Source: a virus. Taken from it: DNA of 29,935 bases. The position numbers and the translations under genes were made by a program. Below, one piece after another: positions 6,266 through 12,935 of this stretch (positions within the stretch are counted from its first letter, which is position 1; the number at the start of each line of letters is the position of its first letter). Location: positions 1 through 29,935 of the IMG/VR virus record IMGVR_UViG_3300025809_000085; one strand, written 5' to 3'. The notes under the pieces are model-generated. The model did not search any database, was not told the DNA's origin, and saw only the letters and a program-made list of their open reading frames with translations.

Positions 6266-6595
6266 TTATACAGCCTCAACCCATCTCAGAGTTGTTGGCT
6301 CTTTGGTTACCATATCCATGACGAAATTGTCAGTCATTTGGAATCCTTCCATCTCATCTCCTACGTTAAGCGTTTGCTTAATAGCAGCAATGGTTGGATG
6401 GTCAGCTTTCATAGTCTCTCCAGTTTCAGGGTCCATAAGGCTTAAGACGCCAAAGGATATGTCACTGTTGCTACGTGTTGCCACAGGCATCCCTGCCAGT
6501 GTTGTTACCTTGTTGCTCAGTGCAGAAGATGATACGATTACTGTTGCGCTGTTTCTTGCAGCATTAATGTTTACTTTTCTAAAGAATACACTCAT
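6266..6595 (-). CDS. Hypothetical protein, GC-richer first minus-strand gene
   Basis: 109 aa, starting MSVFFRKVNINAARNSATVI. It has few Lys but many Val/Ser/Thr/Met, predicted beta strands, and segments such as DPETGETMKADHPTIAAIKQ and PTTLRWVEA near the end. No family is recognised. Base composition is visibly GC-richer than the surrounding genes, and the overlapping plus-strand frame has the poor composition of a shadow, which supports the minus strand. A 250-nt leader separates it from the divergent late block. It may be made early and in quantity, or have been acquired recently; both are inferences. Confidence 0.65.
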   Translation of the reverse strand: MSVFFRKVNINAARNSATVIVSSSALSNKVTTLAGMPVATRSNSDISFGVLSLMDPETGETMKADHPTIAAIKQTLNVGDEMEGFQMTDNFVMDMVTKEPTTLRWVEAV

Positions 6596-6674
6596 AATAT
6601 TAAGAATTAAATTAAGTTAACGGCGATTACTTACAGGGGGTACCCTCGCGCCAAAAATTTGCTGGGGAGTAGAA

Positions 6675-6696
6675 GCATAGGACCTCTCACCTATGC
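6675..6696. repeat. 7-bp hairpin in divergent leader
   Basis: GCATAGG, loop ACCTCTCA, CCTATGC: a perfect 7-bp stem. On the plus strand a T-run follows only after ~11 nt, so it is at best a weak terminator. On the minus strand it would lie in the 5' leader of the 109-aa gene. Confidence 0.4.
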
Positions 6697-6787
6697 AATA
6701 CACACTATTTTTTTTGGTAGGAAAAATTTTTTTTTGGTTACCCTTGTTTGTACGTATGTGGATTTTTTCTTTTAAATAAATAATAAA

Positions 6788-6798
6788 TTTTGTATATT
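6788..6798 (+). promoter_or_regulatory. Candidate phage promoter motif TTTTGTATATT, copy 1
   Basis: TTTTGTATATT lies 48 nt before the first plus-strand gene (6846). The same core recurs before five other plus-strand units (8795, 18196, 21583, 23371, 25111). The TTTG part recalls the -7 element of Bacteroidetes promoters (TAnnTTTG). Confidence 0.5.
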
Positions 6799-6845
6799 GT
6801 CTTAAAGAGATAGTTATTACTATTTTAATAAAAGAGATAATTAGT

Positions 6846-7169
6846 ATGGATAATAATGATGCAAGTGACGACTTTATGAAAGAGATCAGAAAAGCAGAAT
6901 TACAAGGTGAAATATTAGCTGATGCTTTTGACAACTCTTATAAATTATTAATTAAGGCCATAAGCTTTGATGAGATGATAGAAGACAAATATAGAAATGA
7001 TTTAGATGCTGTATTAGCATTTGACCCTGAATTAGGACCAGCTTTAAGTGAGCTTGAGAATATGATTGATTTTTATATCCAAGAGGAGGATTATGAGAAG
7101 TGTGCTAATCTTCGTGATATTATGCATATTAAATTTCCTCAAAGTATAAACTTAGGGATAGAAGATTGA
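6846..7169 (+). CDS. Acidic helical protein with UVR-like motif
   Basis: 107 aa, acidic and almost wholly helical. The C-terminal helix pair contains EEDYEKCANLRDIM (about residues 79-92), which matches the UVR motif pattern (E-x2-Y-E-x-A-x2-x-R-D-x-I) found in UvrB, UvrC, Clp adaptors and other protein-interaction hairpins. It is therefore likely an adaptor binding a partner protein, not an enzyme. It is the first gene of the plus-strand block and is followed at once by a highly basic mini-protein, an acidic/basic pairing that may be meaningful. Exact role unknown. Confidence 0.7.
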   Translation: MDNNDASDDFMKEIRKAELQGEILADAFDNSYKLLIKAISFDEMIEDKYRNDLDAVLAFDPELGPALSELENMIDFYIQEEDYEKCANLRDIMHIKFPQSINLGIED

Positions 7170-7171
7170 TT

Positions 7172-7363
7172 ATGGCAACAAAAAAGAAAAGTACTGTAAA
7201 TAGTTCGGGAAACTATACTAAACCAGCAATGCGTAAAAGATTATTCAATTCTATTAAGGCAGGGGGGAAAGGTGGAGCACCTGGGCAATGGTCAGCACGT
7301 AAAGCACAAATGCTTGCTAAACGTTACAAAGCAAATGGTGGCGGTTATAAATCTAAGAAATAA
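7172..7363 (+). CDS. Small basic Gly/Lys-rich protein
   Basis: 63 aa with no Asp or Glu at all. Key segment SSGNYTKPAMRKRLFNSIKA (about residues 11-30), then GGKGGAPGQWSARKAQMLAK and a GGGYKSKK end. I recognise this pattern (SGNYTKP...LF..IKAG.KGG.PGQWSARKAQ.LAK.YK..GGGY) as one that recurs in T4-like cyanophages and other marine phages, function unknown. It is likely nucleic-acid binding or packaged in the virion. The start is ATG at 7172, three bases after the upstream stop; a TTG at 7166 is in frame but less likely. Its stop overlaps the next ATG by one base. Confidence 0.8.
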   Translation: MATKKKSTVNSSGNYTKPAMRKRLFNSIKAGGKGGAPGQWSARKAQMLAKRYKANGGGYKSKK

Positions 7364-7590
7364 TGAAAGACTTTACTTTAAATTTAGGTAATATAATTTG
7401 GATCATAGGTATTATATTTACTATGGGTATTGCATATAGTCAGATAGCACAACTATCAGATGATATGGTAGTACTAGAATCTAGGTTAGAAAAGAAAATC
7501 AAAATGATTAATGAGTCGGAAGATAAAATTGTAGCATTAGAAAAAGATATTATTAGACTTGAGCAGTTTCAATGTAAACATAATAAGTAA
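7363..7590 (+). CDS. Membrane-anchored coiled-coil protein
   Basis: 75 aa. Residues ~9-27 (GNIIWIIGIIFTMGIAYSQI) form one transmembrane helix, and residues ~30-70 are a heptad-patterned coiled coil (VLESRLEKKIKMINESEDKI and onward), ending CKHNK. The layout is like small phage lysis accessory proteins (spanin- or holin-like) or membrane anchors. An endolysin gene lies 1.5 kb downstream on the same strand, which makes a lysis role plausible but not proven. TAATG overlaps on both sides show tight coupling with the neighbouring basic mini-genes. Confidence 0.65.
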   Translation: MKDFTLNLGNIIWIIGIIFTMGIAYSQIAQLSDDMVVLESRLEKKIKMINESEDKIVALEKDIIRLEQFQCKHNK

Positions 7591-7712
7591 TGGCTTTACC
7601 AAATAAAAAAACTAAAAAAAAATCATCTTGTTGGGTAGGTTACGTTAAAAAAGGAGTGAAGAAAAAAGGAAATAAGACGGTAAATAACTGTGTGCGTAAA
7701 AAGACTAGGTAA
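7590..7712 (+). CDS. 40-aa lysine-rich mini-protein
   Basis: MALPNKKTKKKSSCWVGYVK begins a 40-residue protein with 13 Lys, 2 Arg and no acidic residue. It has two Cys (SSCWVGYV and NNCVRKK) flanking a KKGVKKKGNK basic patch. Start and stop both overlap neighbours by one base (TAATG), which strongly supports a real gene despite the size. The paired Cys could bind metal or form a disulfide. Probably binds nucleic acid; function unknown. Similar lysine-rich CWxGYxxxG mini-proteins occur in marine phages, to my recollection. Confidence 0.7.
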   Translation: MALPNKKTKKKSSCWVGYVKKGVKKKGNKTVNNCVRKKTR

Positions 7713-7954
7713 TGGCAAAGACTAAACAACAAAAAAGTCTTACTAGGTGGACAAAGCAAAAATGGACAACTGCATCAGGAAAGAAAAGTTCTGAGACAGG
7801 TGAAGTATATGCTCCAAAAAAAACTATTGCTAAACTAAAGAGTACAAAAAAAGGTAAGGCTAAATTAGCAGCAGCAAATAAAAAGAAAAGAGCTGCAAGA
7901 AAAAAAGGTAAACAACATGCTAGTCATGGATTACACAAAGGAAAAAAACGTTAA
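7712..7954 (+). CDS. Small basic protein, DUF5872-like
   Basis: 80 aa. The N-terminus KSLTRWTKQKWTTASGKKSS with a following GEVYAPKK matches the pattern of DUF5872-type proteins from cyanophages and other marine viruses (SLTKWTKEKW.T.SGKKS...GERYLPKKA). The C-terminus is a Lys/Ala/Arg-rich tail ending HKGKKR. It should bind nucleic acid or another polyanion; the family's function is unknown. It overlaps the 40-aa gene by one base and is followed after 14 nt by a fibre-like gene. Family call by pattern memory. Confidence 0.75.
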   Translation: MAKTKQQKSLTRWTKQKWTTASGKKSSETGEVYAPKKTIAKLKSTKKGKAKLAAANKKKRAARKKGKQHASHGLHKGKKR

Positions 7955-7968
7955 ATAAAAATAATAAA

Positions 7969-8496
7969 ATGGGAACAATATTACAGGACATGATGGGAAT
8001 GCTTTCAAGAAAGAAAGTAGTAACACCAAGAACAGATGATTATATTACAATAGCAAGATACGCTGGCGCTCAAGAAAGAATGAAACCTCATCCAAAAGTT
8101 GAAACAGAACTTGTTACAATGGGTGCTATTAAAACATTTGTTAATACACCTATAGATCAGGAAGTAAAACTAACTCCTTTTGCTGTAGTTGCGGGAAGTG
8201 GTGGTAGTTCAACAATGCCAAGCAATTATAATTTAATTGATATATCGTGGGATGGATTAGGAAATGGAACATATACCTTAAATCTTCCTACAGCAGCTTC
8301 AATGAAATACAGAAATATACGTATTATTACTGATGGCACATTAGATAACGGTGCACAAGATAAAATAGATGTTACACCAACTGGATCTGAAACAATTGAT
8401 GGAGCTGCATCATTTGAAATATCTAAAAGATATGAAGGTATATCTATCTGGTCAAATGGTACAGAATGGATTATTATACAAGCTAAAGCTCACTAA
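7969..8496 (+). CDS. Fibre-like virion protein
   Basis: 175 aa. Residues 1-60 are a helical/charged linker with RTDDYITIARYAG. Residues ~75-175 form a beta-rich Gly/Thr/Asn domain (SGGSSTMPSNYNLIDISWDG, then NIRIITDGTLDNGAQD, and a last strand IWSNGTEWIIIQ). This C-terminal pattern is typical of trimeric head- or tail-fibre tips and decoration domains in marine phages. It probably projects from the virion. It is set among basic mini-genes, separated from the next by 2 nt. No adhesion target can be read from the sequence. Confidence 0.6.
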   Translation: MGTILQDMMGMLSRKKVVTPRTDDYITIARYAGAQERMKPHPKVETELVTMGAIKTFVNTPIDQEVKLTPFAVVAGSGGSSTMPSNYNLIDISWDGLGNGTYTLNLPTAASMKYRNIRIITDGTLDNGAQDKIDVTPTGSETIDGAASFEISKRYEGISIWSNGTEWIIIQAKAH

Positions 8497-8498
8497 GA

Positions 8499-8756
8499 AT
8501 GGCAACACCTAGAAAGGGAAAAGCGAAAGTCAAAGTAACAGCTAGCGGTAAGAAAGTTAGTTACGGTCAGGCAGGCAAAGCTAAAGGAGGAGGGCCAAGG
8601 GTAAAACCTGGTACCTCCAAAGGTGATAGCTACTGTGCTAGAAGTTTAGGTATTAAGAAAAGAGTATCTAAGAAAAAAAGAAATGATCCAAACACCCCGA
8701 ATAACTTATCTCGTAAACGTTGGAAATGCTCTGGAGCTAAATCCAAAAAGAAATAA
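8499..8756 (+). CDS. Small basic Cys-containing protein (marine-phage type)
   Basis: 85 aa, about one third Lys/Arg. The conserved-looking core is RVKPGTSKGDSYCARSLGIK followed by NDPNTPNNLSRKRWKCSG, with Cys at residues ~46 and ~77. I have seen this PGT.KGD.YCARS..I....NDPNTPN.L.RKRW.C pattern in proteins of ocean tailed phages, where the function is unknown. It begins 2 nt after the fibre-like gene and ends the cassette; a candidate promoter follows. A nucleic-acid-binding or capsid-cargo role is an inference from charge and position. Confidence 0.75.
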   Translation: MATPRKGKAKVKVTASGKKVSYGQAGKAKGGGPRVKPGTSKGDSYCARSLGIKKRVSKKKRNDPNTPNNLSRKRWKCSGAKSKKK

Positions 8757-8794
8757 TTGGCATTAAACTTTTTTTAGTTAAACTATTTATATAT

Positions 8795-8805
8795 ATTTGT
8801 ATAAC
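8795..8805 (+). promoter_or_regulatory. Candidate promoter motif, copy 2
   Basis: TATATTTGTATAAC (8792-8805) combines the exact Bacteroidetes TAnnTTTG pattern (TATATTTG) with the GTATA extension shared by the other phage copies. It is 22 nt before the ATG at 8827, in a 70-nt gap. Confidence 0.55.
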
Positions 8806-8826
8806 GTTTAATTAAAAAACTTTACA

Positions 8827-9120
8827 ATGGCACAAACCAACTTACAAGAAAAAGAACCAAATCTTAGCAAAGAAGAACTTAACGCTAGGAGAGAAGAAAT
8901 CACCGCTTTTTACAAAGACAACATCCAGCATTTAAAGATCCAAGCTGAATATGAAACACTATTAGCTGATATAGAAAAAGCTAGAGCAGAGCGCATGCAA
9001 GCTCAGATGTTTATGTCCCAACAATATGCTGACCAAAAAGAAGGTGGCGTAGCATCAGATTCTGAAGAAGCAAAAGCTTTTAAAGAAGCTATGGAGAATG
9101 CAGCAAAAAATATTGACTAA
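8827..9120 (+). CDS. Coiled-coil protein
   Basis: 97 aa, predicted almost wholly alpha-helical, with heptad-like runs (LSKEELNARREEITAFYKDN and LLADIEKARAERMQAQMFMS) and an acidic C-terminus. It is the first gene after a candidate promoter and lies 15 nt upstream of the endolysin. It may be a structural or lysis-associated helper. No family recognised. Confidence 0.6.
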   Translation: MAQTNLQEKEPNLSKEELNARREEITAFYKDNIQHLKIQAEYETLLADIEKARAERMQAQMFMSQQYADQKEGGVASDSEEAKAFKEAMENAAKNID

Positions 9121-9135
9121 CTTAAACTCAATATT

Positions 9136-10053
9136 ATGCTACTCAAAAAAGGAGACAAAAAAGTTAATGTAAGACATCTGCAAGCTAAATTAAATATTAC
9201 GCAAGATGGTGATTTTGGTCCACTAACAGAAAAAGCTGTTATTAAATACCAATTATCTAATGGATTACCTGTAACAGGAATGGTTGATAGTGATATGTGG
9301 GTATTACTATTTAACAAACCATATAGTGAAGAATTAGGTATAGATGAAGATACTGATATATCTTTAAACTACTTCACAACCAATTATGATCAATTAATTC
9401 ATAAGCACTATTTACCAGAAGGTGAATATATAAAAGGCCCAATCAAAAACGAATATATATTTCTACATCATACTGCAGGTAATGCTAATCCTTACAGATG
9501 TATTGATCACTGGGGTAGAGATAAAAGAGGTAGAATAGCAACAGAATTTGTTTTAGGTGGAATTAACCATAGAAACGGTGATGATGAATATAACGGTGTT
9601 ATGGTTCAAGCATTTCCTGAAGGAGGTCAAGCATTTCATTTAGGTAGAACTCAATCAGGTTGGATGAACAGACATTCAGTAGGTTTAGAAATTTGTTCTA
9701 TGGGTTATTTAGACAATGATTTAAAAACTTATGTGGGATCTCGTTGTCAACCAGAACAAGTAATGGAATTGAAAGAACCATTTAGAGGTTATTTAAATTA
9801 TCATAAATATTCTGATGAGCAAATTAAAGCAACTGAAAAATGGATACGTTATGTTGGTGAAAGAGATGAGATTGATATTAGAGTAGGTCTTAAAAAATAT
9901 ATACAAGCTTATGGTCCAACAAAAGGATTTGGATTTCAAATTAGTGCTTGCTTAGGAGAAGTTAAAGGATTATTAACACATACTAATGTTAGAAGAGGTA
10001 AATCTGATTGTTATCCAGATCCTAACTTAGTTGATATGATATTAAGCTTATAG
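9136..10053 (+). CDS. Endolysin: PG-binding domain plus N-acetylmuramoyl-L-alanine amidase
   Basis: 305 aa. Residues 1-60 form a PG_binding_1 domain (VNVRHLQAKLN, DGDFGPLTEKAVIKYQ, GLPVTGMVD). Residues ~100-300 form an Amidase_2 (T7 lysozyme/PGRP-like) zinc amidase: YIFLHHTAG with zinc ligand H112, and a second site at H282 with GKSDC (D291, C292). It should cut the amide bond between N-acetylmuramate and L-alanine at lysis. It has no signal peptide, so it needs a holin; the membrane genes at 7363 and 5203 are the only candidates here. The length and motif order are normal for the family. Confidence 0.9.
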   Translation: MLLKKGDKKVNVRHLQAKLNITQDGDFGPLTEKAVIKYQLSNGLPVTGMVDSDMWVLLFNKPYSEELGIDEDTDISLNYFTTNYDQLIHKHYLPEGEYIKGPIKNEYIFLHHTAGNANPYRCIDHWGRDKRGRIATEFVLGGINHRNGDDEYNGVMVQAFPEGGQAFHLGRTQSGWMNRHSVGLEICSMGYLDNDLKTYVGSRCQPEQVMELKEPFRGYLNYHKYSDEQIKATEKWIRYVGERDEIDIRVGLKKYIQAYGPTKGFGFQISACLGEVKGLLTHTNVRRGKSDCYPDPNLVDMILSL

Positions 10054-10055
10054 AT

Positions 10056-10427
10056 ATGGCAATAGTAAACAAAGTAGATTTTAAATTAAAAGTGGGAATA
10101 AATGATTCAATAAAATATCAGATATTAACTTATTGTTTTTTTACAAAAACATTAATAAGTAATTCTGATTTAGATTTCTTAGCTGTACTTGCTAAAAATC
10201 CTAAAATAGAAATATCTAAATTTTGTATTTTATTAACTGAATTAAATATTTTTAAAAGTGCTCAATCAGCTAGAAATGCAATATCAAAAGCTGAAAAAAA
10301 AGGATTGGTTAATAAAAATGGTAATAATAAAAAAACCATAGACTTAAATAAAGATATTAATGTTCAGTCTGATGGATTAGTATTATTAGACTATAAAATT
10401 TTAGGAAGTGAATCCCAAGAAACATAA
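10056..10427 (+). CDS. Winged-helix-like DNA-binding protein (tentative)
   Basis: 123 aa, Lys/Ile/Asn-rich. The first half is helical (SIKYQILTYCFFTKTLISNS and onward). Residues ~67-100 (IFKSAQSARNAISKAEKKGL, then VNKNGNNKKTIDLN) have the pattern of a recognition helix followed by a wing. The stop is overlapped by 20 nt by the GTG-started HU/IHF-like gene, so the two products are made together and may act together on DNA. The wHTH call is my reading of the pattern, not a firm family match. Confidence 0.6.
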   Translation: MAIVNKVDFKLKVGINDSIKYQILTYCFFTKTLISNSDLDFLAVLAKNPKIEISKFCILLTELNIFKSAQSARNAISKAEKKGLVNKNGNNKKTIDLNKDINVQSDGLVLLDYKILGSESQET

Positions 10428-10770
10428 AGATTTTACAAATGGTATTGCTGAGCAAGTAGGAGTTCATCAGCAAGTAGTAGATGATTTTATAAGTTTCTAT
10501 TATAGTAAACTAAGAAAGAAATTATCTAAACTTGCTTATCCTAGAATAAATGTAGATGGTTTAGGAACTTTTGAAATAAGAAAGGGTAAACTTGAAACAG
10601 CAATAAAGAAAAACAAAAGCATGTTAGGTAACATTGCTAAAAGGACATATAACGGTTATGCAAAAAGTGAAAACATAATTAAAGACATAAAAGAAATGTC
10701 TGATGCACTTAACAAAATTGAAGAAGCTAAATTAAGAAAAAAAGAATTTAAAAGTAAGAAGAATGAGTAA
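10408..10770 (+). CDS. HU/IHF-family DNA-bending protein
   Basis: 120 aa from a GTG start. The N-terminal helices (FTNGIAEQVGVHQQVVDDFI) and the turn NVDGLGTFEIRKGK (about 48-61) match the HU/IHF signature (GFGTFEVR). The beta-arm tip is shortened and the C-terminal helix extended by a Lys/Glu-rich tail (AKLRKKEFKSKKNE). It should bend or compact DNA, in replication, transcription or packaging. IHF-like genes are a known feature of crAss-like phages. There is no ATG nearer than residue 72, so GTG is the only sensible start. The GTG lies inside the preceding gene. Confidence 0.82.
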   Translation: MNPKKHKDFTNGIAEQVGVHQQVVDDFISFYYSKLRKKLSKLAYPRINVDGLGTFEIRKGKLETAIKKNKSMLGNIAKRTYNGYAKSENIIKDIKEMSDALNKIEEAKLRKKEFKSKKNE

Positions 10771-11098
10771 GCCCTGGAAGAAGTATACGGATGCTTTTAA
10801 AAACATTGATAAAATTGCAGAAGGAATCAAAAATAATCTATTTAAAAAAGAACATGTTGAAGCAGTAGCTACAAGTAGATTTCAAGTATGTATTAATTGT
10901 TCTTTATTTGATGCAAAAGGAACTGATTGCTTAGCTCCTGGTACTCAACCTTGTTGCTCTGATTGTGGATGTAGTTTAGCTTTTAAAGTAAGATCGTTAT
11001 CTAGTGAATGCCCTAAAGGTTATTGGAATTCATTAGTATCAGAAGAAACTGAAGAATTAATAATTAAACAAATAGGATCAGATGGAAATAACAATTAA
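10763..11098 (+). CDS. Cysteine-rich zinc-binding protein
   Basis: 111 aa. Residues 1-40 are a basic helical part (MSKPWKKYTDAFKNIDKIAE). Residues ~43-87 have the pattern CINC...DC...CCSDCGC, then ECPKGYW, eight Cys in all, as for a treble-clef/zinc-ribbon unit with C-x2-C pairs and a CPxGxW end. I know this CPKG(K/Y)W ending from small phage proteins near terminase or tail genes, function unknown. It overlaps the HU-like gene by 8 nt and precedes a nuclease gene. It may bind DNA or a packaging partner. Confidence 0.72.
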   Translation: MSKPWKKYTDAFKNIDKIAEGIKNNLFKKEHVEAVATSRFQVCINCSLFDAKGTDCLAPGTQPCCSDCGCSLAFKVRSLSSECPKGYWNSLVSEETEELIIKQIGSDGNNN

Positions 11099-11177
11099 TT
11101 ATATTTATCAAAACAATAGTACACCAATGACAATTAACAATAAAGAAAGTTATTGGTATACATCAACAACATTTTAA
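11082..11177 (+). CDS. Possible 31-aa ORF
   Basis: MEITINYIYQNNSTPMTINN then KESYWYTSTTF. It starts 17 nt inside the end of the cysteine-rich gene and stops 2 nt before the nuclease ATG, filling an otherwise empty 81-nt gap exactly. The spacing suits this phage's overlapping style. Composition is polar and aromatic. No function; could be a chance ORF or a coupling leader for the nuclease. Confidence 0.35.
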   Translation: MEITINYIYQNNSTPMTINNKESYWYTSTTF

Positions 11178-11179
11178 TT

Positions 11180-11992
11180 ATGGCAATAACATTTAAAGAA
11201 GAAGGTCATATATACGAAAGTAATGATCAAGACAAAATAAACTGGACAAGTGTAACATCCTTTATTGGAATGTTTAAACCTAAATTTGATAGGGAAGGTC
11301 AAGCCAAAAAATCTTCTAAAAATAAAAGATCTAAGTGGTATGGTATGACACCAAAAGAAATACTTACTGCTTGGGATAATGAAACTCAAAGAGCTATTAA
11401 ATTAGGAAATTGGTATCATAACCAAAGAGAAGCAGATATGCTAGACTTTAAAACTATTGAACGCAATGGAACAGAAGTACCTATTATAAAACCCTTATTG
11501 ACAGAACAAGGTGTAAAGTTGGCACCAGTACAAAAACTAAAAGAAGGGGTTTATCCTGAGCATATGGTTTATTTAAAATCAATGGGTTTATGTGGACAGG
11601 CAGATTTAGTTGAGGTTGTAGATGGTTATATTAATATCCATGATTACAAAACAAATAAAGAAATAAAAGAAAAAGGATTTACTAATTGGGAGGGTATTAC
11701 AAATAAATTATATAAGCCTTTAAATCATTTAGATGATTGTAATCTTAAGCATTATAACTTACAATTGAGTATTTATGCGTATATTATTAAAAAGCACAAC
11801 CCTAAATTAAAGATAGGAAAGTTAACAATTCAACATGTTAAATTTGTTACAGTAGGAGAAGATAGTAATGGTTATCCAATTACAAAAGTAGAGAATGGTG
11901 AACCGGTTTTAGAAGAAGTAAAAATATATGAACTACCATATTTAAAAGATGAAGTATCTTCATTAATGATGTGGCTTAAAGATAAAAATTAA
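11180..11992 (+). CDS. PD-(D/E)XK (Cas4/RecB-like) nuclease
   Basis: 270 aa from the ATG at 11180; a TTG at 11153 is less likely. Motifs, in order: GNWYHNQRE with H80 and E84, GQADLVE with D142, the catalytic IHDYKT with D155 and K157, and QLSIY (Q195 and Y199), a full set for the RecB/Cas4-type PD-(D/E)XK fold. No cysteine cluster for a Cas4 iron-sulfur site is seen. It should cut DNA, probably as an exonuclease in recombination or end-processing before packaging. It sits between the HU-like/Cys-rich cluster and the packaging genes, and its stop overlaps the next ATG by one base. Confidence 0.85.
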   Translation: MAITFKEEGHIYESNDQDKINWTSVTSFIGMFKPKFDREGQAKKSSKNKRSKWYGMTPKEILTAWDNETQRAIKLGNWYHNQREADMLDFKTIERNGTEVPIIKPLLTEQGVKLAPVQKLKEGVYPEHMVYLKSMGLCGQADLVEVVDGYINIHDYKTNKEIKEKGFTNWEGITNKLYKPLNHLDDCNLKHYNLQLSIYAYIIKKHNPKLKIGKLTIQHVKFVTVGEDSNGYPITKVENGEPVLEEVKIYELPYLKDEVSSLMMWLKDKN

Positions 11993-12252
11993 TGGCATCA
12001 ATACAATTAACACAAGTTTTTTTAGAAGTAACAAATCCTCCTAATCCTTTAGAACCATTGTTTGTAATACCGGGTAGTGCAAACTTAATAGCAATAAACC
12101 CTACTCATTTAGTTGGTGTTGGATCAGTATTCACAGGAAACGGAGTTAATATTGATGTACGTCAAATATATGTAACAGGCGGAAGTATATCACCAATGTA
12201 TGTTAGTGATAGTTATGCTACAGTAAAAGCTTATATTGACGCATTACCTTAA
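11992..12252 (+). CDS. Small beta-rich hypothetical protein
   Basis: 86 aa, neutral, with hydrophobic beta-like strands and Gly/Asn turns (LFVIPGSANLIAINPTHLVG, GVGSVFTGNGVNI, IYVTGGSISPM). The composition is that of a small virion or decoration protein. It overlaps the nuclease stop by one base and precedes the 172-aa gene by 12 nt. No family recognised. Confidence 0.65.
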   Translation: MASIQLTQVFLEVTNPPNPLEPLFVIPGSANLIAINPTHLVGVGSVFTGNGVNIDVRQIYVTGGSISPMYVSDSYATVKAYIDALP

Positions 12253-12264
12253 AATATAAAAAAC

Positions 12265-12783
12265 ATGATAGTAAGATTATTTGATATACAAAATAATAAA
12301 GTTATACCTTCTGAACATTGCTATGCTTTACCATTTCTTAAAAAAATAATGGATACTTATCCTGACACTTATATGCAGGTGTATCAATATATATTTTATT
12401 TAAGTTGTCCGGATCCAGATTTAAATCCATTTTTTAATCTTCCTGAACATGAAAAAGAAGATATTATTATAGAAGAGATAGGACTTGAAGAATCACCAGA
12501 AGACGGTAAGATAAGATATGCATTAGATATGTGTAAGCAGATGTATGAAACACCCACATACAGGGCGTACGTAGGTATTAAAGCTATGTTAGACAGATTA
12601 GCTAAGTATATGGAGGTAACCCCTATTGAACACGGTAGAGACGGTAATATGAACTCTATGATTAATGCTGCTGCTAAATTTGAACAGATAAGACAATCTT
12701 ATAAAGGAGCATTTACTGATATGAAAAATGAACAGGAGAGTTCAGTACGTGGAGGAGCAGGATTAGCTTATGATCAAATATGA
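12265..12783 (+). CDS. Hypothetical protein upstream of terminase
   Basis: 172 aa, helical, acidic, with a Tyr-rich stretch (MDTYPDTYMQVYQYIFYLSC) and a central NLPEHEKEDII segment. The C-terminal helices (SMINAAAKFEQIRQSYKGAF) precede a flexible Gly/Ser tail. Its place two genes before TerL suggests a small terminase or packaging accessory role, but no small-terminase HTH is readable, so this is only positional inference. Its TGA overlaps the ATG of the next tiny ORF by 4 nt. Confidence 0.7.
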   Translation: MIVRLFDIQNNKVIPSEHCYALPFLKKIMDTYPDTYMQVYQYIFYLSCPDPDLNPFFNLPEHEKEDIIIEEIGLEESPEDGKIRYALDMCKQMYETPTYRAYVGIKAMLDRLAKYMEVTPIEHGRDGNMNSMINAAAKFEQIRQSYKGAFTDMKNEQESSVRGGAGLAYDQI

Positions 12784-12935
12784 TAAATAACAAAAAAGAA
12801 ACCAAATGGCATTTCTGCTATTGGGATGAACCAGAATTTAATAATACAAAAAAAACTAACAACGATGGCACAACAAGTAATACCAGTAGGAAAGAAACTT
12901 TTGATCAAACAAAAGGCAGCAGAGACAATGACTAA
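12780..12935 (+). CDS. 51-aa ORF overlapping groES 5' end
   Basis: MINNKKETKWHFCYWDEPEF followed by a hydrophilic Asn/Thr/Lys/Asp tail, ending GSRDND. It starts by an ATGA overlap with the 172-aa gene, typical coupling in this genome, and bridges the gap to the GroES-like gene, with its last 71 nt overlapping that gene in another frame. The aromatic KWHFCYWDEPEF stretch looks like a genuine short motif while the tail is low complexity. Likely real but unproven; no function. Confidence 0.45.
   Translation: MINNKKETKWHFCYWDEPEFNNTKKTNNDGTTSNTSRKETFDQTKGSRDND

Larger units (their letters stand above)
6596..6845. promoter_or_regulatory. Divergent intergenic region at the strand switch
   Basis: 250 nt without a gene separate the minus-strand 109-aa gene and the plus-strand late block. 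It contains a GC-rich stretch with the palindrome GGGTACCC (about 6639-6646), a 7-bp hairpin GCATAGG/CCTATGC with an 8-nt loop (6675-6696), two T-runs each followed by GGT (6708-6718 and 6727-6738), and a TTTTGTATATT element at 6788. Promoters for both directions are expected here. Confidence 0.6.

Noticed and set aside
6168-6620. 150-aa plus-strand reading frame over the 109-aa minus gene
   Set aside because: Its composition (Ser/Leu-rich without domain pattern) is that of a shadow. The minus-strand frame has a balanced protein composition, and the overlap is complete.
6617-6934. 105-aa minus-strand frame crossing the divergent region
   Set aside because: It overlaps the well-supported 107-aa plus gene and the hairpin/T-run region. 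Its Lys/Ile/Ser-rich composition has no domain pattern.
7166-7171. TTG start for the 63-aa basic protein
   Set aside because: An ATG six bases later has the usual MA start of this genome and avoids overlap with the upstream stop.
11180-11992. PD-(D/E)XK nuclease as a CRISPR Cas4
   Set aside because: There is no cysteine cluster for an iron-sulfur site and no cas genes or repeat array nearby. A phage RecB-like nuclease is the simpler call.
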